Part shown: one piece after another, positions 34,217 through 46,086 of the stretch
How the letters are laid out: each line of letters begins with the position of its first letter
Numbering within the stretch: position 1 is the first letter of the stretch
NCBI GenBank assembly: GCA_963693085.1
Contig: OY856409.1
Span: 1,533,218,472-1,533,282,471 of the forward strand
DNA: 64,000 bases
Direction of reading: 5' to 3'
From: Alisma plantago-aquatica
Taxonomy: Eukaryota > Streptophyta > Magnoliopsida > Alismatales > Alismataceae
Program-made: the position numbers and the translations under genes
Notes under the pieces: generated by a model
What the model was told of the DNA's origin: nothing
Database searches by the model: none
The model's input: only the letters and a program-made list of their open reading frames with translations

Positions 34217-35520
34217 CTTAGTGATAACCGACACCATATCACCCACTGCCATGGCCGTGCTGACCAGCACGACCGTGTTGACTGGCCACTAGGGAAATCG
34301 ACGTCGGTGACTAGTAGGGAAACCGACACTATTATCCTATGTCGTTGGTTGTATATAAATATCCGACGCCTGTTTTATGTCTAGTCCGTTGCCACGGCCG
34401 TGCTGGCCAGCACGACTGTGGTATCTGGCCTCATTAGGGAAATCGACGTCGGTTACTAGTATGGAAACCGACATTGTAACCATATATCGTCGGTTTTGTT
34501 CAAATAACCGACGCTGATGTTTTTATTTATTTTTTTCTATCAGTCTGCAGACCTACTGTGGCTAGTCGCAGGATGAGAAACCTGCATTTCAGTTATGAAC
34601 TGCAGGTTTTATGACATCCATTGATATCATCCAACAACAAGCCACAAATCTGCAAACATTTTATCTCTTTTCACATTCAGACACATGTAGAAACATTCAT
34701 GTATTGATTATTTTCACACACAATTCATAAAAATTCAGATGCTAATGATTGAGTAAGGTAGACCTTCTTCAATGTTAACTCATGGTGAAATCTGTTTGTC
34801 CTCCTGCTAATGCATACGGTTGCTGAATCACGACCTCCCAGTCGTAACATGTAGTTGTCGGTAACCTATTTTAGCAGGTGGGATCGTCACCTTAGTCCCA
34901 CTATATATATGTACTAAGCTATAGTGTGGGATGCTTGCTTTCTCTCCAACTGTTGCGCTTTGGATTTACAAAGCAATGTCGATGGCCTGCATAGCTATGT
35001 CATGGTCGTCTTGCATAGCCTGTAGTCTTTGGCGAACGCCTGCAAATTAAATAGAATTGCTATTAACTAGTATCCTAAAATTTTGATAAAAAACACACTT
35101 ACATAATATAATTATAAATGAACATATAGATAGAAACCTCAGGGATATATTCTTAAAAATTACATAATATAATTACTGTTACTCACTTGAAACTACAAGT
35201 CTTATCATACATCTGTTGTGCCACTCTAATCTGATGAGACAACACTAAACTTTCTTATGATTTACACCAACTATCCCATTAGCTGTTTATTTTCTTGTCA
35301 CAAGGAGAGGATACTTATCAAAGAAGAACTATCTCAGAAAAATATCTAGATGTTATTTGTATAAGCGGCCTCAACAGGTCTAAGTAGGGATATTCTAAGG
35401 AATTGTTTTTTAGCTTGATAAGCTTTTCCACAAGATGATTCTAGAATTGTTCCTTCAATTTAATACATCCTTATCGATGTTATATATGTTTATGCAGAGC
35501 ATAAACCCCTAACATATGAT
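34217..35520. mobile_element. deleted relative of the CACTA transposon
   Basis: It contains ACCGACGCC / GGCGTCGG-type subterminal motifs (34226-34520). It then shares with 37900-38040 the run CAGTCTGCAGACCTACTGTGG ... GAACTGCAGG ... CATCCATTGATATCA. Finally come short pieces matching the coding part of the intact element (CTGTAGTCTTTGGCGAACGC at about 35020 versus 40630, and TATTAACTAGTATCC at about 35063 versus 41051). Both ends are missing and most of the interior is deleted. A fragment of repeat R (TTCAGATGCTAATGATTGAG) sits at about 34736. No coding capacity remains. Confidence 0.7.
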
Positions 35521-35543
35521 GTTCACACTATCGTATGTAACTG

Positions 35544-35990
35544 AACTAATCTCAAAGTTGGACTTTCTAGGTGACCAACATTATCATTTTATCGTATGTA
35601 ACTTTCTTAATCCATGTCGAGTCTGCCTCAATTGTTGGGTCATTCCCTCCCTTCTTTTTGAACAAAATAGTTTAGTATGCTCAACATGTCCATATCTATA
35701 ACATGTCTTGTCCTCATACCATGGTCTTCTCGGTCTTATTTCCGATGTAGAAGCTAAGCCAGGAGTTCTTATAGGTGGAAAAGTTAGGACTTTTACCTTT
35801 ACTTAGTGACTACTGCCTTGGTGCACTAGGCATTTATTGCACTGGTGGCACCAAAAACTTTGGTTTTTTAGAACAACTAAGCAAATGTCTCTAGAATTGT
35901 AGAAGCCTTTCCTTAATTCTCAGCTTATTTCCCCTCCTTGGGTATTTTCATCACAGATGTACTATTTGTCTATACTTACGGCAGAGTCTA
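35544..35990. repeat. degenerate repeat R, copy 4, left half
   Basis: This copy is split by the gypsy element at GTCTA and continues at 60613-61240. It starts at AACTAATCTCAAAGTTGG like copy 1 and carries the same zinc-knuckle remnant read on the minus strand (about 35655-35712). Confidence 0.78.
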
Positions 35991-37405
35991 TGTGGGCTCC
36001 GATCTCCAAAACATGAAATAAACTTAGCGGAAGTGATTCGATTAGCAGCGGAATACGAAAAATCATGAAAATTTAAAACTTTTTGAGATAAGATCTTGAA
36101 ATCATAAAACTTCTTTATAGAAAACAAGATAAACAGTTTACATCTCTGTTAAATCACTTCTTGAGTGATTATATACAACCAGATACAAAATCTCAAGAGT
36201 AATAATCAAAATCTCAGATCTAATAACTCCAAGGACCTGAGAGTACATAGACTACATAAGACTATCTAACTATAAGACTGGACAGCCAGGATCTCCACCT
36301 AAGACTCACTGCTACCCCTGATGTTGCTGTTGCTGATACTGATCTCCTGCGGACTGGTTCCTTCGTCCTCGACGACCTCCTAAAAAGTTGAAATCTACGG
36401 GGTGAGACAATTTTAAATAATTGTCCCAGCAAGAGTTATAACTCTCCGCCAGAAGCTTTGTTATAGCATATAAGGAAACATAAGTAAGTAAACTAATTTA
36501 CTCAACAACAGATTGGATATAAAGTATAGCAACTTCATTAAGGAATATGAAGAACATTCATACTAAAGAGAACAATGTAACATCAACCATTGTATCTCGT
36601 AGTTCAACCCTAGCAGATATGCTACACGGCTGATTATGTTTTACAAACAGTATTATGCCCTGCGGAGATGAGGTATACCGCTCATACTCCAACCGATCAC
36701 TAGTAAGTCGCATCAGTATCATACTAGGTCATCAAAAGAGCCAGATTCTTATGACCTCAACTTCCTCAGTCAGAGTGAGGATCAACAGGCAGGACATCTA
36801 GTGTCTCTGCTACTATAGCTCACCAGGGTATTCTGGCACTTTGCTATTAGAGTCACAGTGGCATTCTGTACTCTCTTCACCATCAAAAGATCTCTTGTTT
36901 ATCTCTCATCGATGTGGCATTAAAGATTCATTGGGTGATTAGTGATACCTCATCTCGACATAAATACATAGTGCAGGGTTGATAGATTTAAGATACATCT
37001 ACATTAAATCCTACACTAGGACGTAAGGATATTCGTGTCCATATTCCCCCACATACTCAAAAGTATGTGATCCAGGAGTTCCCTTAGAAAAACTTGTTAC
37101 ACTATCATTTCACTTCTGACAATGATGGATCTATGATCAGGGCTCTACATGGTATGATTATACTTGATTTTTTAGGTTCATTTCATTATTCTTTTTAGAC
37201 TCAAGCATGTTTCCAAGCATTTAAATAGAAAAACATTGCTACAACAGAAGAATACTAAATGTATCAAGTTTAACTCATATCAGTTACCAAATGGATATCA
37301 ATCCAACAAGAGTCATCTAATCAGAATGACCTGGATGTTACTCATGGCTCTTATAGCCCATTAGTCTCATATGTTGTCACTTAAGCATAAGCAACATAAC
37401 ATGTG

Positions 37406-37920
37406 CACTACTACAGAAACGGCCTTTGGCGTCGGTCGTTTAACCCCATTTGGCGTCGGTTTCCGACCGACGCCTATGTGGGCGCCGCTAAAGGTCGAAC
37501 ACTTCGGCGTCGGTTTTTTAACCGACGCCTATTTAACCTATAGGCGTCGGTCATTTAGTAGATAACCGACGCCAAAAGGGTTCGCGCCACAGAAAACGGC
37601 ATCATCTAGGGCACTTTCTGCGTCGGTGTTTTAGTAAATAACCGACGCCACTATGGAATATAGCGTCGGTCTTTTAGTAGATGACCGACGCATAAAGTGC
37701 CCTAGATGATGCCATTTTTTGTGGCGCGAACACTTTTGGCGTCGGTTATATACTAAACGACCGACGCCTATATGTTAAATAGGCGTCGGTTTGATATGAA
37801 TATCCGACGCCATTTCCAGGACTGCTTTGGCCACATCAGGCGTCGGTTTATTGAAAAAACCGACGCTGTAGGTCTTTCCTGACGGTTTTCTATAAATAAC
37901 CGACGCCTATTTATATTTTT
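37406..37920. repeat. 3' subterminal repeats of the CACTA element
   Basis: About fifteen copies of GGCGTCGG(T/G) or its complement ACCGACGCC occur, often as facing pairs around AT-rich spacers (for example GGCGTCGGTTTTTTAACCGA near 37504). In Spm the accessory protein TNPA binds repeated motifs with a CCGAC core in this position; these repeats share that core. The same motif fills the other end. Confidence 0.9.
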
Positions 37921-38172
37921 TTTTTTCATATTAGTTTGCAGGCCTGCTGTGGCTGGTCAGCAGGATGAGAACCTGCAGTTCAGTTTTCTGAACTGCAGGT
38001 TTACGACATCCATTGATATCAGCCTACAAACAGGCCGCAAACCTGCAAAAGTCACAAGCAAAATTCTACACAAGTACATACATTCAGACATCAATTCAAT
38101 TCTCACATTCACACACATATAGAAACATTCAAATACATGTATTAACATTCAGAAATATTCATTTACATAGTA

Positions 38173-41100
38173 TCATTCATTATCGCTATCAACATCCCAA
38201 TTATATCTTACAGTTGCCACTACTTGTATGGCTTTTGCCCATTCTTCTCTTACTTCATTTAATGCTTCCATCGTATATGGAGCATGTATATTTTTTAAAC
38301 GTTTACCTGTAGTGTTGTCAGTTTTAAACACCTGCAAAGAGAATGATGTATATATATAAGTAATAATATAAAAATAATATAAGATTGATATATTGCATAC
38401 TAACTAATGAGAATATATATAATACCTCATGTATGGTATCGATGTCCAATGCGGCATATTTGATAATCATCTGCATAAATCGCATCACATAGTATGCGCA
38501 TGCCCATCCATTGTCTTGTGTAGCACACTATAAATTGAAACATACAAAATAATACAACTAAGCACAATTCACATCAATAATATATATATTTGAGTCGGGA
38601 ACTTACTTGTACGTTCTGCCAATTTATTGGCTGGTTCTTTTTCCTTGGGACCGTTCCTCCAGCCTTTTTGAATGCATCTAAACCCCTACATGTTAATATA
38701 ACACAATAAATTGCATAAGTAAATAGTAATGTAATAAAAGATGTTAACGGATATAAAAATGAAATATTTCTCACCAGAATAATGGCATTCTCATTACGTG
38801 TCCAATTTTAGTGTTCAATGTACTCCCCGCAGGATCTAGATAATAAACAGTGAATGTCCCGGGGACAATAACTAGTAACTCCCAATGTCTACCGCTAGAA
38901 GTAAGAAGTTAACAATTAATAACTCAAAATGCAAAATAAAAATGGAATTTTCTTAAGTCCAAATTATAAATAAAGTAAACTTACTTGACATTGAATGGAG
39001 CTATTATTATCGTCTTCTTTTGCTGACCAAAAATTGTAAAAGCATCTATACAGTATTGTTGAACATTATCAGGGTCTTTAGCTACCAAACTAATCAATGA
39101 TGGAATCAAAAATCCCACATGATCAAATGCAAATTGTTTGCAATGATCTTCGACTAGGTAGCTGCAAAACATATAGGCGTATGCATTAATATATAAGAAA
39201 CCAGATCACCGGATCTTACACAAGGTATATGGATGTATAAACAAGATCTCACCTTATCCATGTCTCTATCATTGATGTATTCAGCCAATCATACATAAAC
39301 AGCTCAATAATATCTTGTATAAATAAAGAGCTATCGTATGATTGACCTGCATAATCTGCATCTAAAGAAATAATTATAGGGAAATGTACATTATGTGCCC
39401 GTAGCCAACATGCCATTCCCCTACAAGCAGGACCTAACGGGTATGTTAGGTCAGTTGGAACCCAATCGGGTAATGCGGGAAGTGGAAGTGGAGGCCTAGG
39501 TGCTCCTGGTGTCTTCTTTTTAACCTGTACATATAATTTCAGATCAGTTGACATCATATATACACATTAACAGTCTAAATCAATGTAAATTTATCTTACA
39601 ATTTCAGTCGTGTAGACGACATCTGCTTTGGGCCACAATATCACCCCGCCTTCTGCATCAGCAAGTCTATCAATATCCGGGTGGGGATATGGCAATGTAG
39701 CTTCTCTCCAATCAGGTAACACACGTATCGGGCTCACACGAACGTAGCCCTGTGGCATTGGAGTCCCGTGAAACATTGCCCCAGGAAGGGACGGGTAAGC
39801 CTGTGCCTCTGCAACAACGTAGTCTTGCATTCTTAAGCGGCATGGCTTCAATGCCTACAAATTTACGTAAAGAATATTATACATATATACATATCATCTT
39901 GAAAACATAACAACTTGAAAAGACTAACTACAATGTCATAAACAATACTTACAGCAGACGTGCTAGGCGATGGGTCTCCAGGATTACTCGCAGTCTGTGC
40001 ATCAGGAGAAGAGTGGGTCGCCATAGGCGTATTGGAAGCCTGAGATGCCTGCCACCGCAGCAATTCTTCCTTGACCTTCTCAGCAACTACATCGTTGATC
40101 TTCTTAGCAACTAAATCCTCAACTCTCTTATTCTCCTATACATGGATAAAAGAAACATTAGCTTCTTATTAATGAATTTCCTTTTGCAGTAACATTCTAA
40201 AAAAAGAATAGGTTACCTCTTCTTGAGAAAGTCCCGCTCTGGGTTTGCGCTGGGATGGCCCAAAGAATGCTTTGATGCCAACACCAGCGCCGGCACCTCT
40301 AACACGTCCAGGATGCTCTGGGTTACCCAGAGCAACTGTCAATTCATCCCTTGTGCCCTGAGGGATGAACGTGCCTTGTTTCCTCTGCTCGTGCAGCTCC
40401 CGCTAATCACCATAAACAGAAATTGGTAAGTTAACACCACAAATAATCAATATTCAAACGATTTCTCTAAGAGTTGTATTTTACCATTTTTGCAGCCGCC
40501 TCAGCAGTTACAGGCTTCTTTATTTCACCCTTCTTGTTTTGCCTGCCAGCTATCCAGATATCATGGCGAGGCATGGGTGTGGCAGACTCCTGAGTAGGAG
40601 CAGACTCCTGAGTAGCCGCAGACTCCGCCTGTAGTCTTTGGCGAACGCTTGCATAGCCTTTTGGACCCATAGTGTGGTCATGCACATTCAGTGCACGCCT
40701 TGCTTTTTGTGCGTCACTGAGGGCCTAGTTAGTATGCACATTAATGATTTGGTTAGTAGCACTAAATGCTAATCTTGAAACAGGTGAATACAATGTATAT
40801 TAATTAAATTAGGAGTGACACCTAATACCTTGAATTCTTCAGATTTTCTTGAAGCAACAAAATTGTCCCAATCTTCTTTGTCCAAGAAGTTCCATTGTTC
40901 AAGGGCTGACTTCTTCTTCTTATCACCCTCTTTTATGTATTCTCTGTTCAGATTTGTCCTATAATTCCTAAGCATCTTTCCAGCGCGTTGCATCACATTT
41001 TTACGATGCAACTTCTCATCCAATGCAAACAGATTCTGTAAAATAGAAATGTTATTAACTAGTATCCAAAATAGAATTGCAAATAATAGAATTTGTAATC

Positions 41101-41626
41101 TACAAAATAGAATTGCAAATAATAATAACTCACGCATAAATCCTTCCATATCAAGTCTTTTTTCCCTTGAGGAACTTTATGCCAATTGTCATACTTAACA
41201 CCACAATGGCTCCGAGTGGTACACCCAAGATAGTTCACAAAATTATTGCGGTTCACTCCAATTGGATTTCCTCCATTATCAAACTCCACCACCAATTTAG
41301 ATCCACTACCACTTAGCGCTAATAACTTCTTCAACAGAGTGATGCCCCTTTTCTTGTTAAGTGTCTGGTGTTGCGCATCAAGTTGCTCCAGTGCTTCAGT
41401 GGGTACAGGTGCATCAACCTAAAATTTGACAAAAATAAAACACACTAACTTAGCCCAATATAGAAATATAGGATATATGACATAACTAGAAGATAATGAA
41501 TTTTATAGAAATACAGGATATGTTTTTAGAACTTACATTAGTATCCTCGCCATGCTCGTCATGGACAGCATGCTCATCATGAACTTCATGCTCATCATGG
41601 ACATCATGCTCATCATGGTCAGCCAT
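38173..41626 (-). CDS. En/Spm accessory (TNPA-like, Transposase_24) protein with Ulp1-type protease domain, 13 exons, 782 residues
   Basis: Exons (minus): 41537-41626, 41134-41418, 40829-41035, 40485-40724, 40217-40402, 39953-40135, 39600-39854, 39253-39524, 38985-39161, 38775-38888, 38607-38685, 38426-38527, 38173-38331. Every intron has GT-AG ends and phases add to 2,349 nt without a stop. Residues 1-30 are five HDEH-like repeats. About 60-275 resembles the plant En/Spm transposase family (NYLGCTTRSHCGVKYDNWHK, LDKEDWDNFVASRKS), with a RELHEQRKQGTFIPQG segment after it. About 570-730 is a C48 cysteine protease: His633-Trp, Asp650 in YYLDP, Gln700 and Cys706 in QDNGWACAYYVM. It starts 157 bp after the transposase stop. 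The exon model is manual and untested by transcripts. Confidence 0.85.
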
Positions 41627-41639
41627 CTGAAAATGTCAT

Positions 41640-41775
41640 TAAAAAGGCAAACATTTAACATTTCTATTAACTAGAAAAAGGCAAACATTTAGCATTTGTA
41701 TTAACTAGAAAAAGGCAAACATTTAGCATTTGTATTAACTAGAAAAAGGCAAACATTTAGCATTTGTATAAACAT
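41640..41775. repeat. 34-35 bp tandem repeat between the two CACTA genes
   Basis: Four head-to-tail copies of a unit containing AAAAAGGCAAACATTTAGCA and TTTGTATTAACTAG fill the whole gap between the transposase stop and the start of the second gene. If the two genes share a transcript or are alternatively spliced, this is the intercistronic or intronic segment. Confidence 0.93.
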
Positions 41776-41783
41776 ACATGTCT

Positions 41784-44700
41784 CTAAAATTGTGATCTTT
41801 TATCAATTAACAATCCTTCATTGTGATCTCCGCGCACATATAAGTCATCATTAGCTTCAATATTTTGTGGAGTTGGCAACCCAACTGAGAATGGACTGGA
41901 GTCATCATACTTATCATAGTACTCTTCTTCATCTATAGGATCTTCAATGAACTGTCTTTTACCATGAAGAACAACCAACCATTTATCATTTGCAGGATCA
42001 TCGATATAGAATATTTGTTTCGCCTGTGATGCCAATATGAATGGTTCACCCTTCTCGCCAATCTTTTCAAAGTTCACCAAAGTGAAACCCAATTCATCCA
42101 CTATAACTCCTTTGGTGTTATCAACCCAATTACATTTAAAGAGAGGAATTTTGAAATCTATGTAGTCAAACTCCCAAATGTCCTCAATGACACCGTAATA
42201 TGACATTTTAGCTTCACGTGGACTCTTATCCTTTGCACTTGCAAAGTACATAGTCGACGCTTGAAGAGTGACCCCACTATTTTGGACGACACTCTTATCA
42301 TCTTGGCGCTTTGTGTAATATGTGAATCCATTAATGTCAAACCCTTCATAAGACATAACATTCGGTTTTGGTTTAAAGGCGAGGCATTTGATAGTTTCTG
42401 TAATATCATGTGGTGTTTGAGATAGTTGATGTAAGACTTTATCTTCAAACCACTTAGTAAAAGTCTTATTATGCTCTCTAGCAAGCCACATTGAACTTGC
42501 TCGAGGATGTTGTCTCTTTATGAAATTGGTATGTTCCTCGATATAAACACTCACTTCATCCATATTGTGTAAAATATACAAGTGAGCTTGTTCCAACTGC
42601 TCACGGCTGATTACTTTCACCCGTGATCCCAAAATTCCTTTGCCCTCCTCAATATTCTTGTCATTATCAGGAGTGTCATTACCACTGAGAAAGTCATTGC
42701 AAAAATCCATAACCTCTCTCGCCACATAACCTTCAATAATACTCCCTTCAGGCCGATAACGGTTTCGAACATCACCTTTAAAAACGCTCATGTATCGTTC
42801 AAAGGGATACATCCAATGCAAGAAAACTGGTCCCAACATTTTCACTTCCCTAGTCAAGTGGACAACAAGATGTACCATGATATCAAAGAACGAAGGAGGG
42901 AAATACATCTCAAGCTGACATAGGGTAACAACCACTTCTCTTTGCAAATTATCGAGAGTATCAGGGTCAATAACTTTGCTGCATAGACTGTTGAAAAAGA
43001 AACAAAGTCTGGTAATTGCAAACCTTACATGCTTCGGCAATATAGATCGAATTGCCACGGGCAATATTTGTTGCATTAGAGTGTGACAATCATGAGATTT
43101 AAGACCTATCAATTTCAGATCTTTCATTGATACCAATCTACGGATGTTGGATGAGTAACCATGTGGCACCTTAACATTTACCAAGCATTCACAAAAAGTT
43201 TTCTTCTCCTTTCTAGACAACGTGTAACAAGCGGGAGGTAAGTATGTTCTTTTATTACCCATTTCACGTAATTCTGTTAATTCTGACCTTATTCCCATTT
43301 CACGTAGGTCCAGTCTGGATTTTATCCCATCTTTAGTCTTACCTGGTATATTTAATAGAGTACCAATGATGCTATCACATACATTTTTCTCAACGTGCAT
43401 TACATCGATACAATGCCTGACTGTCAAAGAACTCCAATAAGGAAGATCCCAAAATATTGACTTCTTCTTGAATGAAGAATTGTCACTCCGTGTGGCCATA
43501 CTACATTGTGATTTCTTACCAAATTCATTGACAATGTCTTTTACTCTTTCATAAACAACATCCCCTGGTATAGGTTTAGGTGCACTTCGTTCATCATTCC
43601 ATCCATTGAATGCTTTGCGCTTCCTACGATACGGATGGAATTTTGAAAGAAACCTTCGATGACCAAGATATACAGTCTTGCCGCCATGTTTTAGTCTTAT
43701 TGAATCAGTGTTTTCTTCACATATAGGACACGCTTTAGCTCCTTTGACACTATATCCAGACAAATTCCCATATGCTGGAAAGTCATTAATAGTGCAAAAC
43801 AACATAGCGTGCAAACGAAATGTCTCTCTTGCTGAAGCATCATAGGTCATCACACCTTCAGCCCAAAGTTTCTTTAAGTCATAAATCAAAGGTTCAAGAT
43901 AAACATCGATATCATTTCCGGGTTGTTTAGGACCCGATATCAACAATGACAACATAACGTACTTATTTTTCATACACATCCAGGGAGGAAGATTGTATAT
44001 AACAAGCATGACTGGCCAAGTGCTATGTTGGCTGCTCAATGTCCCGTACGGATTCATCCCATCTGTACAAAGCCCAAGTCTTAGATTCCTATCTTCTTCA
44101 CCAAATTTAGGGTACAATAGATCAATCTTTTTCCACTGTGGGGAATCAGACGCATGTCGTAGGATCCCATCATTATTTTTCTTAACATCTGCATGCCACC
44201 TCAAATTCTTCGCATCTTTCGGATTTGCAAACAAGCGTTGAAACCGTGATATTATAGGTAGATACCACAACACCTTGGCAGGAGAACAAGTTTTGGACTC
44301 CCCCGAAGTCGTCAATTTATACCGTGACGCACCACATTTTGGACAATCTTTCAAATCTACATAGTCCTTTTGAAATAATACACAATCATTCGGGCATGCG
44401 TGTATCTTCTTGGCCTCCATTCCCATTGGGCACAACATTTTCTTTACCTGGTATGTTGAGATTGGAAGCTCGTTTCCTTCAGGAAGCATTTCTTTCAACA
44501 AAGTCAACAATGAAGTGAAGCTTTTGTCGCTCCATCTATTGTTAGCTTTCAACTTATACAATCTCAAGACAGCGCTAAGCTTCGTAAACTTAGCACAACC
44601 TGTGTATAACGGTATCTCAGCATCATGCACAATGTTTGTAAAGATAGGAGGTGGATCGGTGTGCTCTACCCTACAACTATCCAGCATCGCATCAACGATG

Positions 44701-45032
44701 TCTGCTAGAACTGGTTCGTTCACATTTACGTCATCAGAGGTAATTTCTTCTTCCACCCAAGCACTGCTATCGACATCTACTGGTTTCGATTTTGAAATCT
44801 CTCCATGCCAGTGCCATTCTGTATAGCCTTGTACAATCCCGTTGCACATGACATGACTTTTGATTTCCTCACCAGTGTTGACTTTCAAGTTGTTACCGCA
44901 ATGCCTACATGGACAGTAGAACCTATCTGTAGGTTTTTTCCTATGTTCCTCGACAAATCTAATAAACTGATCAAGACCAGATATAAACTCTGGGGTGCAA
45001 CGATTACGAATGGACATCCATGATCTATCCAT
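41784..45032 (-). CDS. tnpD-like: TNP2-type CACTA transposase (TNPD-like), 1082 residues
   Basis: A single uninterrupted frame encodes the enzyme that cuts the CACTA ends and moves the element. The N-terminal transposase-associated domain (residues 3-78) has CPCRHC at 40-45 and H60/C63. Cys pairs HACPNDC (211-217) and CPKC (230-233) follow. The tnp2 core (about 270-470) includes LRLGLCTDGMNPYG (D324), PGNDIDVYLEPL and a second Cys pair at 435-438. A DUF4218-type region (about 660-790, with WMYPFERYMSVFKG) and a DUF4216-type region (about 935-1005) complete the protein. Length and domain order are those of full TNPD proteins; no domain is missing. The ATG chosen is the first in frame and begins the conserved MDRSWM. 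Confidence 0.96.
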   Translation of the reverse strand: MDRSWMSIRNRCTPEFISGLDQFIRFVEEHRKKPTDRFYCPCRHCGNNLKVNTGEEIKSHVMCNGIVQGYTEWHWHGEISKSKPVDVDSSAWVEEEITSDDVNVNEPVLADIVDAMLDSCRVEHTDPPPIFTNIVHDAEIPLYTGCAKFTKLSAVLRLYKLKANNRWSDKSFTSLLTLLKEMLPEGNELPISTYQVKKMLCPMGMEAKKIHACPNDCVLFQKDYVDLKDCPKCGASRYKLTTSGESKTCSPAKVLWYLPIISRFQRLFANPKDAKNLRWHADVKKNNDGILRHASDSPQWKKIDLLYPKFGEEDRNLRLGLCTDGMNPYGTLSSQHSTWPVMLVIYNLPPWMCMKNKYVMLSLLISGPKQPGNDIDVYLEPLIYDLKKLWAEGVMTYDASARETFRLHAMLFCTINDFPAYGNLSGYSVKGAKACPICEENTDSIRLKHGGKTVYLGHRRFLSKFHPYRRKRKAFNGWNDERSAPKPIPGDVVYERVKDIVNEFGKKSQCSMATRSDNSSFKKKSIFWDLPYWSSLTVRHCIDVMHVEKNVCDSIIGTLLNIPGKTKDGIKSRLDLREMGIRSELTELREMGNKRTYLPPACYTLSRKEKKTFCECLVNVKVPHGYSSNIRRLVSMKDLKLIGLKSHDCHTLMQQILPVAIRSILPKHVRFAITRLCFFFNSLCSKVIDPDTLDNLQREVVVTLCQLEMYFPPSFFDIMVHLVVHLTREVKMLGPVFLHWMYPFERYMSVFKGDVRNRYRPEGSIIEGYVAREVMDFCNDFLSGNDTPDNDKNIEEGKGILGSRVKVISREQLEQAHLYILHNMDEVSVYIEEHTNFIKRQHPRASSMWLAREHNKTFTKWFEDKVLHQLSQTPHDITETIKCLAFKPKPNVMSYEGFDINGFTYYTKRQDDKSVVQNSGVTLQASTMYFASAKDKSPREAKMSYYGVIEDIWEFDYIDFKIPLFKCNWVDNTKGVIVDELGFTLVNFEKIGEKGEPFILASQAKQIFYIDDPANDKWLVVLHGKRQFIEDPIDEEEYYDKYDDSSPFSVGLPTPQNIEANDDLYVRGDHNEGLLIDKRSQF

Positions 45033-45139
45033 TCTATGATCAGAGAAAACAAGTATATATTAGGAAACAAGTATATATTAGGAAAAGATTATGCAACATT
45101 TCCCTAGTATATAATAAATGTGTACCACCTATCCCATCC

Positions 45140-46086
45140 TTGAACACCTAATCTCACTAGTAAGTGTATAATGTGTATTGGGGTTTCGAGAAAATTTCGG
45201 CAGCATTTCCCCGCTGTTCTCTAAGTACATATGTACTTAGAGAACAAACGGGGAAATGCTACCAAAATTTTCTCGAAAACCCAATACACATTATACACTT
45301 ACATCCTAAGTGAGATTAGGTGTTCAAGAACAGTCCCAAACCGGGGACTATCCAAGATTTACTCCTAATGAGTCAATCTTGGATGGGTTTCTAGGCCAAC
45401 AATAATAGATATCTACAATGAAGCCGGATTCCATACAAACAGTATATAATTTAGTGATTGTTCATTCTAATTTATACCAATGTACAAGTAATATAAAAAA
45501 CAATGATTGTTCACATTCTAGGCCAACAAACACATGTGATGTCATTCTTATATATAAAAAATGTGTACCACCTATCCCATCCTTGAACACCTAATCTCAC
45601 TAGTAAGTGTATAATGTGTATTGGGTTTTCGAGAAAATTTCGGCAGCATTTCCCCGCTGTTCTCTAAGTACATATGTACTTAGAGAACAAACGGGGAAAT
45701 GCTACCAAAATTTTCTCGAAAACCCAATACACATTATACACTTACATCCTAAGTGAGATTAGGTGTTCAAGAACAGTCCCAAACCGGGGACTATCCAAGA
45801 TTTACTCCTAATGAGTCAATCTTGGACGGGTTTCTAGGCCAACAAACACATTTGATGTCATTCTTATATATAATAAATGTGTACCACCTATCCCATACTT
45901 GAACACCTAATCTTACTAGTAAGTGTATAATGCGTAATTGGTTTTCAAGAAAATTTCGGCAGCATTTCCCCGCTGTTCTCTAAGTACATATGTACTTAGA
46001 GAACAAACAGGGAAATGCTACTGAAAGTTTCTCAAAAACCCAATACACATTATACACTTACATCCTAAGTGAGATTAGGTGTTCAA
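45140..46086. repeat. three 188-bp hairpin (inverted) repeats upstream of the transposase
   Basis: Near-perfect inverted repeats lie at 45140-45327, 45583-45770 and 45899-46086, each 188 bp and centred on AAGTACATATGTACTT. The arms run from TTGAACACCTAATCTCAC to GTGAGATTAGGTGTTCAA. Flanking sequence (CCACCTATCCCAT on the left, AGTCCCAAACCGGGGACTAT on the right) is repeated with each unit, so this is a tandem triplication of a hairpin-bearing segment. It lies in the untranslated part between the GC-rich leader and the transposase ATG, most likely inside an intron or the promoter region. Confidence 0.95.
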
